A stretch of DNA of 64,000 nt from Aselliscus stoliczkanus (GCA_033961575.1 CM066735.1:91643449-91707448), one strand, 5' to 3'; counted from the first letter of the stretch, positions 34,376 through 46,928 are shown. Numbers and translations: made by a program. The notes: generated from the sequence alone by a model not told the origin.

Positions 34376-35074
34376 AAGACCCAGGGCTACAGGTTTGCAC
34401 TGCAACTGGCCTCCCTCTTGCAGATGATGGGGACACAGCAGGCATTTTCAGACTCTTGACCAGCATGCATCTTTGTGAGCTAATTCTGGTTTCTTGTTAT
34501 CAAAAGAGAAAGGTATATTTGGGGTGAGGATAGTTCTTTTAATTGCCCTCAAACTGTTTGTTTGCTGGAGAGAACTCTGTGGTGGTGTTTTGTTGGTAGC
34601 TTTTAATTTTCTTTGAAAATATGGTAGTTGCACATGGTTAAAATTCACGCAATGCTAAAGGTATGTGGTGAAAAGTTATCTTCCTGCTTCTAGCTTCTAG
34701 TACCCCAAATACCCTCGAGACAACCTGTTTCTAGAGTTATGGAGGTGGAGTGGTAGCTTAAATATAAGCACCAGTGAAATATCTGAAGCAAATTTCCCCA
34801 GAATTAATAACTTTGGGAAAAACCTCTCAATCTCCACTGATCCGGTGTTTCTACGCTGCTCCCTATTTAACCCACATTTTTTCTTTCCTTTTTCTCTCCC
34901 TCTTTCAAATTTCAACATTTAAAAAAAAATTCTAGTTAAGAATATAGCATAGGAACAAGGTGGGCAGTTTCAGCCGCCATCATTGGCTCATAATGGAGAT
35001 TCTGGCTGGCACACACCAGGTGATGAGTTATTTTGGCAGAGTGATAATTTGGGAAGGGAAAGGAGGTGGATAAT
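34376..35074. other. Mostly unassigned; possible L1 3' UTR trace
   Basis: 34,610-34,740 faintly resembles an antisense L1M 3' UTR (AAAATTCACGCAATGC). The rest is not recognised. Confidence 0.4.
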
Positions 35075-35200
35075 AACATTTATTCAGTACCTACTATTTA
35101 ACAGGTACTTTAAAAATATAACCTCAGAAGGCGGATGTTTTTATTTCCAGTTTGTAGACAGCGAGGCAGGGGTGAGGGTCGTTGTGTCACTTGCGTAGGT
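35075..35200 (-). repeat. MIR SINE fragment, antisense
   Basis: AACATTTATTCAGTACCTAC, ACAGGTACTTTAAAAATATAA and GCGAGGCAGGGGTGAGG resemble reversed MIR. Confidence 0.55.
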
Positions 35201-35760
35201 CTGGCTCCGCGGCTTCCTTCTGGAGTGGGGGACCATGGTCGGTCGGTCCTGTGACAACTTTTGTTTGGAGGGGAACAAATATACATGGTATCAGGCCGAA
35301 TTGGTTCCTTGGAGGGTGAGTTTTGCCTTTATCTCTGTGGTTCTCCTGTACAGTCTAGCGACCCAATAAATGCATATTGAGTGCCCGAGTTCAACTTAAA
35401 AAAATGCAGTTTGCTGAGTTAGTGGGATTTCCTGGTAACCGTTTCTAGTGGGAAGTGGGAAATTTAGAGCCGACACTTGTGATAGATGCCAGGCAAGTGA
35501 TTTAGAACTCATGAGATGGAGTCATCAAACAAGAGGGGTGAGAAGACAGGACAGAAAATCAGAGATCAGGTCCTTTCAGAGGCTGTGAAAAGCTGCCATT
35601 GGGGTCTGTAGGATTTAATCCTGAGCAAAGGGAGCAGACATTCAAGGAGGGTTACGGCAGAGTGCTCTGGAGGCCTGAGGATGAGCTCCTTGAAGATACT
35701 ACTGGCTTGGATGATATTTGAGTGAGTGGATTCAGTAAAACAGCAGAAGGGAAGTCAGAT
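35201..35760. other. Unassigned sequence
   Basis: Nothing recognised. Confidence 0.5.
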
Positions 35761-35791
<31 letters not shown>

Positions 35792-35885
35792 AGGGAAGGG
35801 AAGGACGAGAAAAGGAGGAGGAGGAGGAAAGAGGAGGAAAAGAAAGAGAGGAGGGGTGGGGAGGGGGAGGGGAGGAGAGAGACGG
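35761..35885 (+). repeat. (GT)n-(GA)n-polypurine tract
   Basis: A short GT run passes into GA repeats and then about 100 bases of nearly pure A/G, with only a few pyrimidine interruptions. Confidence 0.9.
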
Positions 35886-36138
35886 GCAGTGCACTTAATG
35901 TCCACGTCCACTTCTTGTCTTGTTTTTGAGCTACTGCAACTTAATGAAGTTAGATATACAGACCCTTTTATTCCGAAGCCGGGGTGTTTCTCCCAAGAGT
36001 ACAAGTGCTGCCTAATGAGGGCAACTCAAGTGAATCCACAGTCAAGAAAAAGGAAAGTGATATTTTAATTTTATCCAGTGTGACACACAACTGTAGGCAA
36101 GGAATGTGCCTGTTATTCTGAATCAGAAATGTATCAAT

Positions 36139-36253
36139 GTTTTTTTTTTTGTTTTTTTTTGAGGGCAGTGTCACTTTCCCTCCTATGTGGGACTGAACCG
36201 GGGACGCTGGCTTCCCAGGCCAGCGCTTAACCACCACGCCACTTGGCCGGTCC
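36139..36253 (-). mobile_element. tRNA-Ser-headed SINE, short form
   Basis: Minus-strand head (reverse of GACCGGCCAAGTGG), GGTTCAGTCCCAC B box, anticodon arm CTGGCCTGGGAAGCCAG and hairpin with poly(A) broken by one C. The target-site duplication is no longer clear. Confidence 0.88.
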
Positions 36254-36724
36254 TCAGTGAGTTATTTTATGGAATTGAGACTTCGTGTCCAAATTGGCTT
36301 TCAAGTGAATACACATTATTTTTTTCTCCTGAATTCAGGTATAAAAGGACTAGAGGAAAAAAAAAAAAAGGGAGAAGAAAAATCTGCCGTCAGAGGGAAG
36401 AGAAGCAATGGCCACAGAGTTGAGGTGGGTTTAGACTTCTGATTTTCAAAGCTGGCCTGTGAAGTGCAGAGCTGGCCCATGCTCTCTGGTGCTGACCTGT
36501 GCTGCTTTCTTCCCAAGACTGTAAGGGGCGCTCTCATTTCCTCCTGCTTTGTCCTCTTTGTTTTCCTTTCGAGGGGCTATGAAATCCAGGGGAGCTGCAT
36601 GCACTATTCTGCTTTACCTGAGGTCCATTTAACACAAGGTTCAAGGGCTTTTGTTGAACAAACCCAGTAATTTCCTCCTTCATCAATTGGCAAATTCACA
36701 ATTACTTGTATCAAGTTTCCTTGG
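36254..36724. other. Unassigned sequence
   Basis: Nothing recognised. Confidence 0.5.
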
Positions 36725-36907
36725 GCTGCAATGTGGTGCTGTACAGGGCTTTGGTGCAGGGGCTTGAGACCCAGCTCTGCCACTTTCAGTTATGAGTTGG
36801 GATCTATTGAAACACATCTACATGATGAGGATAATACACATCTCGGGGAATTACAGAAAGGATTCAATGAGATTAAATGTGTATATACGTATATATATAT
36901 TATCTAT

Positions 36908-36958
<51 letters not shown>

Positions 36959-37015
36959 TATGTTCCATGCCCTGTGCTGAATACTGACATAGTAAATATT
37001 CAGAAAGTGTAATAA
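36725..37015 (+). repeat. MIR SINE expanded by an internal (CA)n
   Basis: GGGCTTGAGACCCAGCTCTG, GGATTCAATGAGATTAAATG and, beyond the microsatellite, CCCTGTGCTGAATACTGACA follow MIR order. The (CA)n lies between the two 3' parts. Confidence 0.65.
36911..36956. repeat. (CA)n microsatellite
   Basis: Twenty-three uninterrupted AC units, preceded by a TA-rich segment. Confidence 0.95.
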
Positions 37016-37262
37016 TCGTGATGATGATAATATAGAATCTTGTCCCAGTAGGTTACCCTTTTTATTCATTAAACACAAAATGAAAATAAACAAAGGAGAA
37101 AAAGAAGGCCTACATGTTCTGCCACAGAAATCTACTCTTGTTGCCCAAAGGCACACAATTTTCAGCTTTCGAGAATCTCAAGCTTTTAAAACCATTAATA
37201 CTTCTAAAAGAATTTTAACCCAAATTGGAAGGTCAAAAGATCTGTTAAGAAATGCTACCTGG

Positions 37263-37385
37263 GGGGCCGGCCGAGTGGTGTGGTGGTTAAGCGCTGGCTT
37301 CGGCAGCCAGCGGCCCCGGTTCGGGTCCCACATATGAGGCCAGTGACACTGCCCTCAAAAAAAAAAAAGAAAAAGAAAAAGAAAA
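37263..37385 (+). mobile_element. tRNA-Ser-headed SINE, short form
   Basis: GGCCGGCCGAGTGGTGTGG head, GGTTCGGGTCCCAC, hairpin, then an A tail with G interruptions. Target-site duplication AGAAATGCTACC on both sides. Confidence 0.92.
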
Positions 37386-37606
37386 AGAAATGCTACCAGA
37401 TGCTTGAGAATGCCCACCTTCAGCAAGTCACTTCACCACCCAAGAATAAGCTGCCCAGGGTATCTGGTTACTTGGTTAGTGAAACAAAATGAGGCCAGGA
37501 CTGTGGGATGTGTGTGCCGGCCCGAGTGCCCCTGTTTGCACACATGATCATCAGCTAAGTCAATCTCCTTCCAGGGAGTGGCAGGAAGGCGGAGGAGGGG
37601 GTTCAG

Positions 37607-37790
37607 GATCCTAGGGGTCTGAAGCCTGACAAGGTCACTTCTAGCTGCGCAGCCTCGGGCAAGTTACTTAACCTTTCTGAGTCTGTTTCCTCACCTGTAA
37701 ATGGGGGATGAGGGGTTGATTATGCTTCTCTTACAAAGTTTATCCCAGGGATAAAAAGGACATATATGTAAAGAACGCGGAGTGGAGCCA
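37607..37790 (+). repeat. MIR SINE
   Basis: GCCTCGGGCAAGTTACTTAA, CCTTTCTGAGTCTGTTTCC and TCACCTGTAAATGGGGGATG are an excellent match to the MIR core. Confidence 0.85.
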
Positions 37791-38280
37791 GCAGACTGGG
37801 GATTTTTCTTTTTCCCTTCTCAGGGAACCTGGCATTACCTTTACCAGTAATTCAGAATACAGTTTCCCTCAATTTTCAACACTAGTAGAGAGAAACAGTG
37901 GTAGCCATATCCAAATTGCAGAATAAACTCTTCTATTTAGAATGGAAGAGCTGTTCCAGCCACAGTAACTTGATTATTGTTACTAACTAACCTGAAAGAC
38001 TAATCATACCATGAAATGTATCAATACCAAACTGCCCGTCGTTTAACCTGTAGTCACCGCCTTTCATCCTTCCCTGGTCTCCCCACTGGTGGGCTGGAGT
38101 TCAGGGCCCATCATTTAACCGGTTGCTAGCGAGTGCCCGTAACGCCCGTCTTCCTCTATGCCTCCTGCCTACGTGGCCCAGCAGGGCCATTCTTGGTTGC
38201 CCATCTGCCCTCTCTCACCTGACCCTGAGGCGCTAGATGTTGCAGAGAAAGCTGTTCAAGCTGACTGAGTAGTTTCAGCC
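37791..38280. other. Unassigned sequence
   Basis: Nothing recognised. Confidence 0.5.
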
Positions 38281-38770
38281 TTTTGTAGCTCCTGAGTTCA
38301 CAACCCCCCCTTGGCCACCCCACACTGGTCACTCTCCCCTTTCTTAGATGACCATTTCATATTTTCTTCTCAAACCTCCCTCATTCCCTTCCTGCTTCCT
38401 AGAAGGCAATCCTGCTTCATTCTTTACTCAGAAAACAAAAGCTGTCCGATGGTGCTGCCCTCATCATTCCAGGACCAAATCCACACTCGTCCTGCATCGG
38501 TACCAGCCCCAGGACCAGGCTTCCTGCTTGACGGGGAAAGCGCCCTTCCTATTCGGGGCTCTCAGTGTGTCCCATCTCGGTGCCACTTCCACTTCCATGC
38601 GCGTGCCAGATCCCTGGGGAGTCTGTGCAGCACAGAGTCCGATCCAGGAATTCTGGGCCTGGCCCCGAGACCCTGCGTTTCTTACAAGCTCCCACTTCTT
38701 ATCAGTGACGCCAATGCTTGAGCGGCAAGACTAGATTCTTACCCTTCTCTTTTTCAGGTCATTTTCAGCA
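38281..38770 (+). repeat. Possible decayed L2 sequence
   Basis: C/T-rich with GACCAAATCCACACTCGTCC, similar in style to L2. Two plus-strand frames of 128-136 codons are open but have no family resemblance. Confidence 0.35.
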
Positions 38771-40105
38771 GAAGTAGTCTCTAGGATCTTTCATTTATAA
38801 AACCCCTCTTTTGATCAAACATCTCTCTCAAAGTACCATCCCATTTTCTTTATCTGCTTCGAAACAATTCTTATTCAGAGTTTTCTACCTAGGCTGCCTA
38901 CGCCCATTGCAGCTTCTTCCTTCTTCTTTTTTTTTTAATCTTTGTTTTTCTTCTGATTTCAAAATAGACACTCATTATAAAAAATGTAAGCTTACCAAAA
39001 TAGAAACTAAACTCTTATCCCCTCTTAGACTTGCTTACAATGTGTTTTTTACATAAAAAAAAAAAAGGTTTTTTTAATTTGGAAAAATATTTACATGTAG
39101 AAAAATACAGATGCTAATTTAACAAACATCCTGTGTTTTTAATCACCCAAAGTGTGTTAACATTTGTCATAGTTATTGGCTTTCCATCTCTATAAAACAG
39201 GAGAAATAAGACATTATGGGTAGAATTGAAATCTCATCTGCGTCCCCCTGGTATGGTTCCTGCCCCGGTCCAGGCAGCCCTGGCCATGAGCTCCCTGTGT
39301 GTATTTGTGTTAGGTTCAGATCCGCTGCCAAGTGTCGGAAAACGCCAACGTAGCAACCGCTTTAAGAAGATAAAAACAGACTTCTCTCCACTTGAACATT
39401 GGGGTGGGATGTCCAGGGGGCTTTGGGGCTCTCTGGTATCAGGGATCCAGGCTGCTCTCTTCTGGTCGCAGCCCGGTCTCCTAGGCCAAGGTAGCAGCTC
39501 CAGATCCTGAATTCCAGCAGCAGGGAGGAGGGGTAAGTCTGGAGCGGCTTTCCCGGCCTGATTTTTCCTCACGTGAGTTCCAGCTGCTCTGTCTTGCCAT
39601 AATTCCCCAGAATATCTCATCTACCAGTTTTTAAATTCAATATGTTAAATGTCCTCTCTGGACAGGATACGCGGCAGGATACGCCACGTGGTCCATTCTC
39701 AAGGTTTGGAGCTAGCCTTCTTTCTCTTCTCACTTTATACTTGTCTCCCCAAGGGGTCTCCTCCTCGCCTACAGCCACATTCTCTTCCATTCTCCAGTGA
39801 CTCCCAGCTTTGCAGTCACAAGCCTGGAGACTGAACTTTCCTGAGTGGGAGTTTAGTGTATCCAAGGGCTAGACATTTCTGCTTGGAGGTACCCAAGGCA
39901 CGTCAATCTCAACATGTTCAAAGCTGAACGGTTTCTGTCTTGCATCTCCATCTTCTCGTGGGTGTTGCCCTCGTTGACACGGTCACAGCTGGCAACATTT
40001 CAGGCCATGGAAAGTGTAAAGAGGTCTGGAGTTTGCTCCCATCACCATGTTCACTTCCTTTGCCTAGAATTTAGTTGCATGGCTCTGCCTAGCTGTAAGG
40101 AATGG
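38771..40105. other. Mostly unassigned; L2 trace near 39.9 kb
   Basis: 39,895-40,060 has CAATCTCAACATGTTCAAAG, resembling L2. 39,060-39,200 recalls an L1M 3' UTR. The remainder is not recognised. Confidence 0.4.
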
Positions 40106-40640
40106 TATTCGTTATTGCTGTGTAACAAAGCACTTCAAAATTTAGTGGCTTAAATCAATATCATTTGTTATTGCTCACAAATACAAGGATGAGGTAGACA
40201 GTGTATCTGGTCTGGGTTGGGTTCATGCTGCATCTGCCGTCAGCTGTACATAGGGGCAGGTGGCTGCCCTGGGCTGGGCTATCTCAGGGATACTGGGTGA
40301 TGCGTTTGTTTTAGGGTTCTCTCAGCTCTTCTCCACACGGTCTCTCATCTTGTGGCTAGTCTGGGGTTTACTCTCAAGGCATGGAAGGGTTCCAAAGGAG
40401 TTGGGAAGTACATGAAGACTCGGGAGGCCCAGGCTTAAAACTAGCACGAGATGACTTTCACCATAGTCTACTGGCCAAAGCAAATCATGAAGCCAGCCTT
40501 GATTCAAGGGGTGGGGAAAAAGACTCCACCTTTTCATGGAAGAGGCTGCAAAGGATGTGGATATTGGAAGGATTGAGAATTGGGGCCATTTTTTGTAACC
40601 AACCTACGACAGGGAGACTGGGGAATTTAGTTTCTAGCTC
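40106..40640 (-). repeat. Ancient LTR-like repeat, class uncertain
   Basis: GTTATTGCTGTGTAACAAAG and TTTAGTGGCTTAAATCAATA at one end, and ATCATGAAGCCAGCCTTGAT with GGTGGGGAAAAAGACTCCACC at the other, are landmarks of a common mammalian repeat related in layout to the LTRs above. Confidence 0.55.
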
Positions 40641-43589
40641 AGTGGCCCCGTGCCCAGTGAAAACTCCAATAATTCTATTTATAGAAAGAAGGGAGAATGA
40701 ATATTAGGGATAATTTATAGACTCTGCCTCAGAAGGAATTATAATTCCTTATTCATCTTCCCTAAATGGAGGTAACACTCTCAATCTCTTACTATAAGTA
40801 ATAATACCATTCTGACAAAACTTCTATTCTTTTTAACTAATGCACATTTTTGATTCCCCTTGACTCTGCAGACTCAACAACTTACTCGTTGACCTCTTAA
40901 CCCATAAAACAAATCAAGTTCAATAGCTTACAAACATGTTGGGAGTTTAATACATATAATCCTTGTGTTATTTTACAGTGCCCAGGAAAGTAGCTTTATC
41001 ATGTAAACCTATTACATATACTCATTTTATATACATTCTATTTTTACATTAAAAACAATTTTTATATAAACCTATTTTTTTTTCTCTCCTATTCAACTAT
41101 TTTGAAATTCCCAAACAATAACAAAAAACATTACCATTCCGTCCAAATCCAACAGCCCAAATCTGGACTGACAAGTACATCCTGAAATTTTATTACACAC
41201 CACTAAGAACACATGAGAATTTTGGGATTCTTTAATATGGACAGATGTTTTACATTTAAATAAAAACACACAGTCATGTTTGAATTTAAAATAATTTCCT
41301 CATTATTGCTGAAAGTGAATGAGGTCTCTTGGGGATTAATAATAGCTTCTGGAGTTTCTCATCAGAGGCTTTGAATAAGTGTCCATAAACTATTTCAAGT
41401 CATAGTATTTGGGAGCTGTTTGGTGGTGGACATGAAGTCAGCTGTTGGTCTAAATGATGGAGACTAAAACTGTCCCAAGTTCACAGTGGTGGCCATCCTG
41501 ATTTATTTATCAGGAGTTTCAAGTTGGAGACTGAACAGACAACGGGAATGGTATCATCTTACTTCTAGGCAGCCTCAGCAGAGGCGGGCTGTACCAGGCG
41601 AGTGTGACCTCGCCGCCCCTTGGCACAGTTCTTACACTATAGGTTAAGTAGAAGAATCCTGCTTGGTGTTTCTCAAGGTGCTCCGTGGCACCAGCTGTAA
41701 AGCACCTGGTCCTTTTCTCTTGTACAGCTTACAGAATTTCTCAGGTCTAAATTCCCTATCAACCAGGACCTAGTTCCTCTTGAACTCTGACCTCCCATGT
41801 AATTTTTAAAAAGATGGATGAGAGGGCAGCGCTGTGTGGGAGGAGACGACATGACCGTGGCCTGGGGGGTCACACAACAGCTCCACAAGATGCCAAGGTT
41901 ATTGGGTCAGGTTTTTTCTGTAACCTTAAAGCTGAAAATCCTGACACTGGGGGTTCCACAGTAGTGGGGGTTGCCCCGAACTTTGTGTAGATATATAAAC
42001 AGGTAAGAGGGATAGGTGGTTACATTATCTCCTCTATAGTTTCCTGGGTGGGTCCCAGACATAAGAGACTTCTAAAATTCAGAAATTTCTCTTTTAAATG
42101 CCTTCCACTGATGGAATTGTTTCCTCCTCTCCTTCTCACAAATACCCTCTGGGTCATGCAATGGAAACACTATTTGGGCTTCTGCCCTAAATCAATGCCT
42201 CTTGAATACCTATTCTTTTTTTAAAATCTTAAACAAATGCTTCTTGCCACTCAAGAAGAAAAAGAAACTTCTCTTTTAGAAAATCCTCTCAAAAAGTATA
42301 TTATGCTTAAGACTGCCCATTCATAGAAAGGCATCCATACCTTAAGTCATGCTTGAAGGTGTGAAGGAAGAAAGCAGTTGGTTTATATCCCTCAGATGCC
42401 TTCAGAACCAGGGAACTGGAGAAGATGAATGGGTGTGAAAGCCATAGAAAGTGGAGGGATGTCTTCAAACTGTAGACAGCACATCTCTTCTAAAATGGTA
42501 ACTGTATATATCAAGTAAAACACTGTTCAAGTAAAACCTTTCTATGGGCCAAACTGTCCTGTGTCAAGCCTGAGCCCTTACACAAAAGCTCACGGGGTAT
42601 ACACAGCCTTGGTTTGTCCCAGACTGAGAGGGTTCCCGGGAGGTGGGACTTTGTTTAAACACAGGACCAGACTTGGCCACACTGGGCTAAGTTGGCCATG
42701 CTCCGCACATGACCAGGGCTCACGGGGAATGTGAGTGAAAGGTGCCTGGTTCAGAAGGAATGTTCCAGGCTCCAGGAACCAGTCAGGACCCAGAGGGAGC
42801 ATGAATGTGAGACAGGCATGCGGCTACGGGAGGTCCTAGCCAGGCTGCCCTGAGCCGCTTGAAGGTGTCAACTCCAAGATATTCTAGGAGTCATGCAGCT
42901 TAAAATGCTGTGGCTCAGGGCCTATTCCAAACTTCTGAGGACAATCACAGGACTAGTTTAGGACACAGGGTGTGCCCATATGGCTTGAGGTCCTACCCCA
43001 CATATCAGAGAGTCCCTTACAGAAAGGACATTTTGACAGGTCAAAAACCCACCTTGAAATAAAATACATGGTAGGTCAGGATCCTCTGGTAGGGTTGTTT
43101 GTTTTTGGTACAATTTCAACTATTTTCAGCGTTAATGATGAACATCTCTCTTTTTAAAGCACAAATTATTAGAGAGACATTTAAAAACTGCCAGGCCTGA
43201 TAATAACGCACAGCCTTTTTGTTGCAGTACTGAGATGCAGAGAAGTTTGGGGGTGGGGTGTCTTCCGGGTGGCATGTTCTTCCAGGGCTGCATGTGGTAA
43301 TGCGGCAGAGCAAAAGTGTTGGTTGGTCTCTCATGTAATGCCAGTTTCACAATTTCTTCAACAGTTTTTCCCCATTTATTGAAGATGGCAAAATGCCCAC
43401 CACCTAGGAGTTGCACAGCACCCTGACTTTGAGACTGAATCACGCCAATCTATTTTTAGGCTGTGATCTCGTCGTTAGCAGCAAGGTGTGGTGTTTGTGG
43501 TTTGGCAGTTCATACCAAGGGCCCCGGTGTCATGTGCTTGGGTGGAAGTCTCACCTTGGTGCTGTGTTAGCTGTGCATGACCGAGCGCC
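40641..43589. other. Unassigned sequence
   Basis: Nearly 3 kb with no recognised gene, RNA or repeat family. Confidence 0.5.
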
Positions 43590-43928
43590 ACTGTCTTAGT
43601 TCGTTCAGGCTGCTACAGCAGAATACCGCAGACCGGGTGGCTTATAAACAAAAGTTTATTTCTCACAGTTCTGGAAGCTGAAAGTCCAAGATCAGGGCAC
43701 CAGCATGGTTGTGTTTTGGTGAGGACCCTCTTCCTGGCTGCAGACTGACGCCCTCTCATTGTGTCCTTATATGATGGAAGGGGGTTAGGGAGCTCTTTGG
43801 GATCTCTTATAAGAGCATTAATGACCTAATCACATCCTAAAGGCCCCATCTCCTAATGCCATCACGTTAGGGAGGAGGATTTCAACATGTGAATTTTTGG
43901 AGGGATACAAATGTTCACATTACGGCAG
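43590..43928 (-). repeat. MaLR-type LTR, antisense, near complete
   Basis: Starts TGTCTTAGTTCGTTCAGGC, then CAGACCGGGTGGCTTATAA, CTCACAGTTCTGGAAGCTG, ATGACCTAATCACATCC and GGATTTCAACATGTGAATTT. It is the most complete of the MaLR LTRs here. Confidence 0.8.
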
Positions 43929-45184
43929 CCACTTATATCGTAAAAGGCTAGGCTAAGGTTTTATTAGGTAATTTATGCCCTAGTATATAGTACATTTTCC
44001 TTTCTTCCTAATTCCCATACCATTAATCCAAGATGCACATCTAGGTTTACTCTCCAATACTGGAATAAGAAAAGATCATCTTAATTCTGCCTTTGCTATC
44101 TTCAATGGATTCCTGTAGGAAAACAGATGAATGTTCTATTTGTTTGCTGTTTTATGACCAACCAAGGCCCCTTTCTGAATTACTTATGGTCAATAAATAT
44201 CATTTCGAACTACTCTCTCAATGACCAGCGGTCCTGCCTTAGTCAAGGATCTGCCAACATTGTACTGAACAAAGCTACAAAATACTATAACTAGCAATAA
44301 TTGGTTCAACAGTTAAATAATATTAGGGTACAAAATCATCCCTGAATTCTAGAAATGTCATTCCCATAATTATTAGCAAAGCTGTTTAGCTTTCCGAGTG
44401 CTGAACTCTCCCAAGCCTTATTTCACAACTATTTCAGAAAACTTACTGGAATTGTATTGTCTCCCTTGATTACAGATTTCAAGTAAAATTACCATGTTAT
44501 CTGGAATTTGGACTGAATAGGCTCAATTTAGAGTTCGTTGGTCTCTCTGGAGTTTCTCTAGCTTCCACGTTTTGAGGGGAGGTTTGTTTATCATTAAGTA
44601 TTCAGAGTTCATAAAGATGGGGAGAGAAGTTTTATAGACTCTTCCCATCAAATTAGCATAAAACCTAAAAATGGATCACAAGAATGCAAACACAGATTTG
44701 TGACACCATTTCCTACTAGATTGTTAGAATTTCTGGCTCCTAAATAATACATATTTTTAAATGATGTTAAGTACAACCATATGAGATATAGATGTAATAT
44801 ATTGGATGTATCATCTTAAATGTGTGTCCAATCGAGTTGAGATTTCAAAAGCAGAAAGGCAAACTGAGTTTAAACATTGTCTAGAAAAGTCAGTATTAAT
44901 ATCATGAGTCTGGTTTAATCAGTAAAAAGTGAAAAAAAAGTCAGCTTAATAAAACTATATTAAAATGGTTCAATGCTTTTAGGATTGAATTGTTAAATCT
45001 AAGGTATTAAAGTATGTATACAAACCATTGTGGTGAGAAAGTCTATAGGCAATAAAATAGTCTAGATAATTTTCTAAAAATTAGTCTTGTATTATATTAA
45101 TTAAATTTATTTTATTTCAAAGAAAGAGATATTAACTACAGAGTTCCCTGATTCTTTTCCCCCCATCCATGGCGGTCTACATTA
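43929..45184. other. AT-rich unassigned sequence
   Basis: About 1.25 kb with no recognised repeat or exon, lying close to the 3' side of the UBE2E gene. Confidence 0.5.
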
Positions 45185-45350
45185 GGAATTGGCAAACTAC
45201 AATTTACAGGCCAAATCTGGCTACTGACTGTTTTGGTAAAGTTTTATTGGAACACAGTTATATGCCTATTCAAGTATATTGTCTGTGGTTCCCTTTGTCA
45301 CAGCTACAGAGTTCGACAGTTTCAGTAGAGGCCATAAGGTGTTCTGGTAT
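45185..45350 (-). mobile_element. MER5A-type hAT DNA transposon remnant, mixed layout
   Basis: GAATTGGCAAACTACAATTT, GGCCAAATCTGGCTACTG, GTAAAGTTTTATTGGAACAC and a GCCATAAGGT-type end match MER5A landmarks in the opposite orientation to the copy at 16,985. Confidence 0.7.
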
Positions 45351-46279
45351 GCTGGAAAGTGTTTTCAAATAAAATCAATAGTAACATTGTTATTAAAAGG
45401 ACAAAAAAAAAATCCCTAGGAACTCTGGTTTAAAAGTAACAGTTTTAATATTAAACCATATTTTCTTTAGGATTTCTTTTTAACTACTAAAAAACAGTAA
45501 AACTGTGTTTTTTGAATTAGATATTTAAAATGTTTCAGATAAAGATATTAAAGTTTTAGTCAGAAATACTTACAGGTGAATGACTTAATTTGTAAATCTT
45601 ACTGCTTTGCAGTAAAGCTCTTCCTAATGTGAGATCAGCCTGCATGGTGGGCTTTTTACTGGAATTAGAGGAAGCAGGAGTTTCCAGCACCTTCTAACAC
45701 AAAGGGCCCTGAATATCAATCAGCACGTCTGTGTGTTTATCAAATTGCACTGCACACCATTTCCTCTGCCTCCTATAGCTACACACATAAAATAGCCTGA
45801 AGGTCAAAGCCAGACATACAAACCCTGGGCACTGAATGTGCTGACACTGACTGATACTGAGTTTACTTTCACTAAAATCGTGGAGAAAAAACAAAACCAA
45901 AACTCAATCATTCTACCAATTTTAAGAGAAATCAGTTCAAAAGTGGTCCAACACAATGATCAGCTCAGACTTCACTTTCACTACACAGCTAATTTTGGAG
46001 TCCCATGTTTTAATTGTTGCATCAAGAAGGTTGTAACAGAAAGGACATCTATGAGAAAGCCATGCCCAGCCAATATGTAAAATTATAGTGGTCCAAAACA
46101 GCTGTAAAATCATCAGGCTACTGACAGCTGGAGAAATTCCACATGCTAAGCAACTCAATTACAAAGAAATATTAGAGGTCTGAGATGAAAAATACACTTG
46201 AGTCTGTAATTGAATTAGACAAGCCGTGCTGCTACGCTGGTCACCAGGATACAAAGCAAAAGCCAGGTTACCAGAAGTG
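45351..46279. other. Unassigned sequence just beyond the UBE2E 3' end
   Basis: No repeat family recognised. It could hold a longer alternative 3' UTR, but no better poly(A) signal was identified. Confidence 0.45.
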
Positions 46280-46298
46280 CATTTATCAGCCACAGTGA

Positions 46299-46304
46299 TT
46301 TATT
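46299..46304 (-). promoter_or_regulatory. Poly(A) signal AATAAA of the UBE2E gene
   Basis: The plus strand reads TTTATT, so the minus strand has the canonical AATAAA about 730 nt after the stop codon. Further downstream in the sense direction (about 46,240-46,275) the sequence is rich in G and T, with TGGTAACC, GCTTTTGCTTTG and CCTGGTG, as expected of a downstream CstF-binding element. Cleavage would fall near 46,280. Confidence 0.7.
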
Positions 46305-46922
46305 GAGTGCTTTAATAATACAAGTGTACATCAACTGATCCACAGTCAAAAGTGGCAGGTCCCTAAGAAATTTACAAGCACTTTTAAGTAAATCAAAATA
46401 CTTATTATTTTGTTCAATCCAACAGTCTTCTGTGTGGGGGCAGAAGGCTAGTGACACACAGAGTCTCAGTAATGCACAGTGATTCTGAGTGAAGCTTTTG
46501 TACAAAAACTTGTTCCCAGTAGCATGCACCCACCAATAAAGACTTTAGTACAAAAAATTAACCCTAAGCACTACATTTAAGTAGAAACGAGATATAATTC
46601 TGAATTTGTGTTTTCCCAAAGATCACATAAAAGAAAAAAAATCAAAATAAAACGAACAAAAAACAAAACCACACAGTAATACAAAGCTTTGTAAGTAAGC
46701 TCTTACTATTACAGATCCAACATTGTTTGCACTGAAAAAAAAAAGTCCCATCCATGTTGAGCTGGGAAAAAACAAACAAACCCCAATCTTTCAAGTTAAC
46801 AGAAATTAAAACGGGAATAAAACAGGGATGGGAGAGAAGGGAAAGCAAAGGAAAAGGAGGAAGGGGAAAGAGGGAGAACGGAGAGGGGGAAGGATGACAT
46901 AACCATCACAAACGGTTCAAAA

Positions 46923-46928
46923 TTTAAT
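46923..46928 (-). promoter_or_regulatory. Possible proximal poly(A) signal ATTAAA
   Basis: The minus strand has the common variant signal ATTAAA only about 110 nt after the stop codon, followed by a GTTTGTGATGG-like GT-rich stretch. Use of this site would give a short 3' UTR lacking the C/U-rich tract. In AT-rich DNA the hexamer can arise by chance. Confidence 0.35.
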
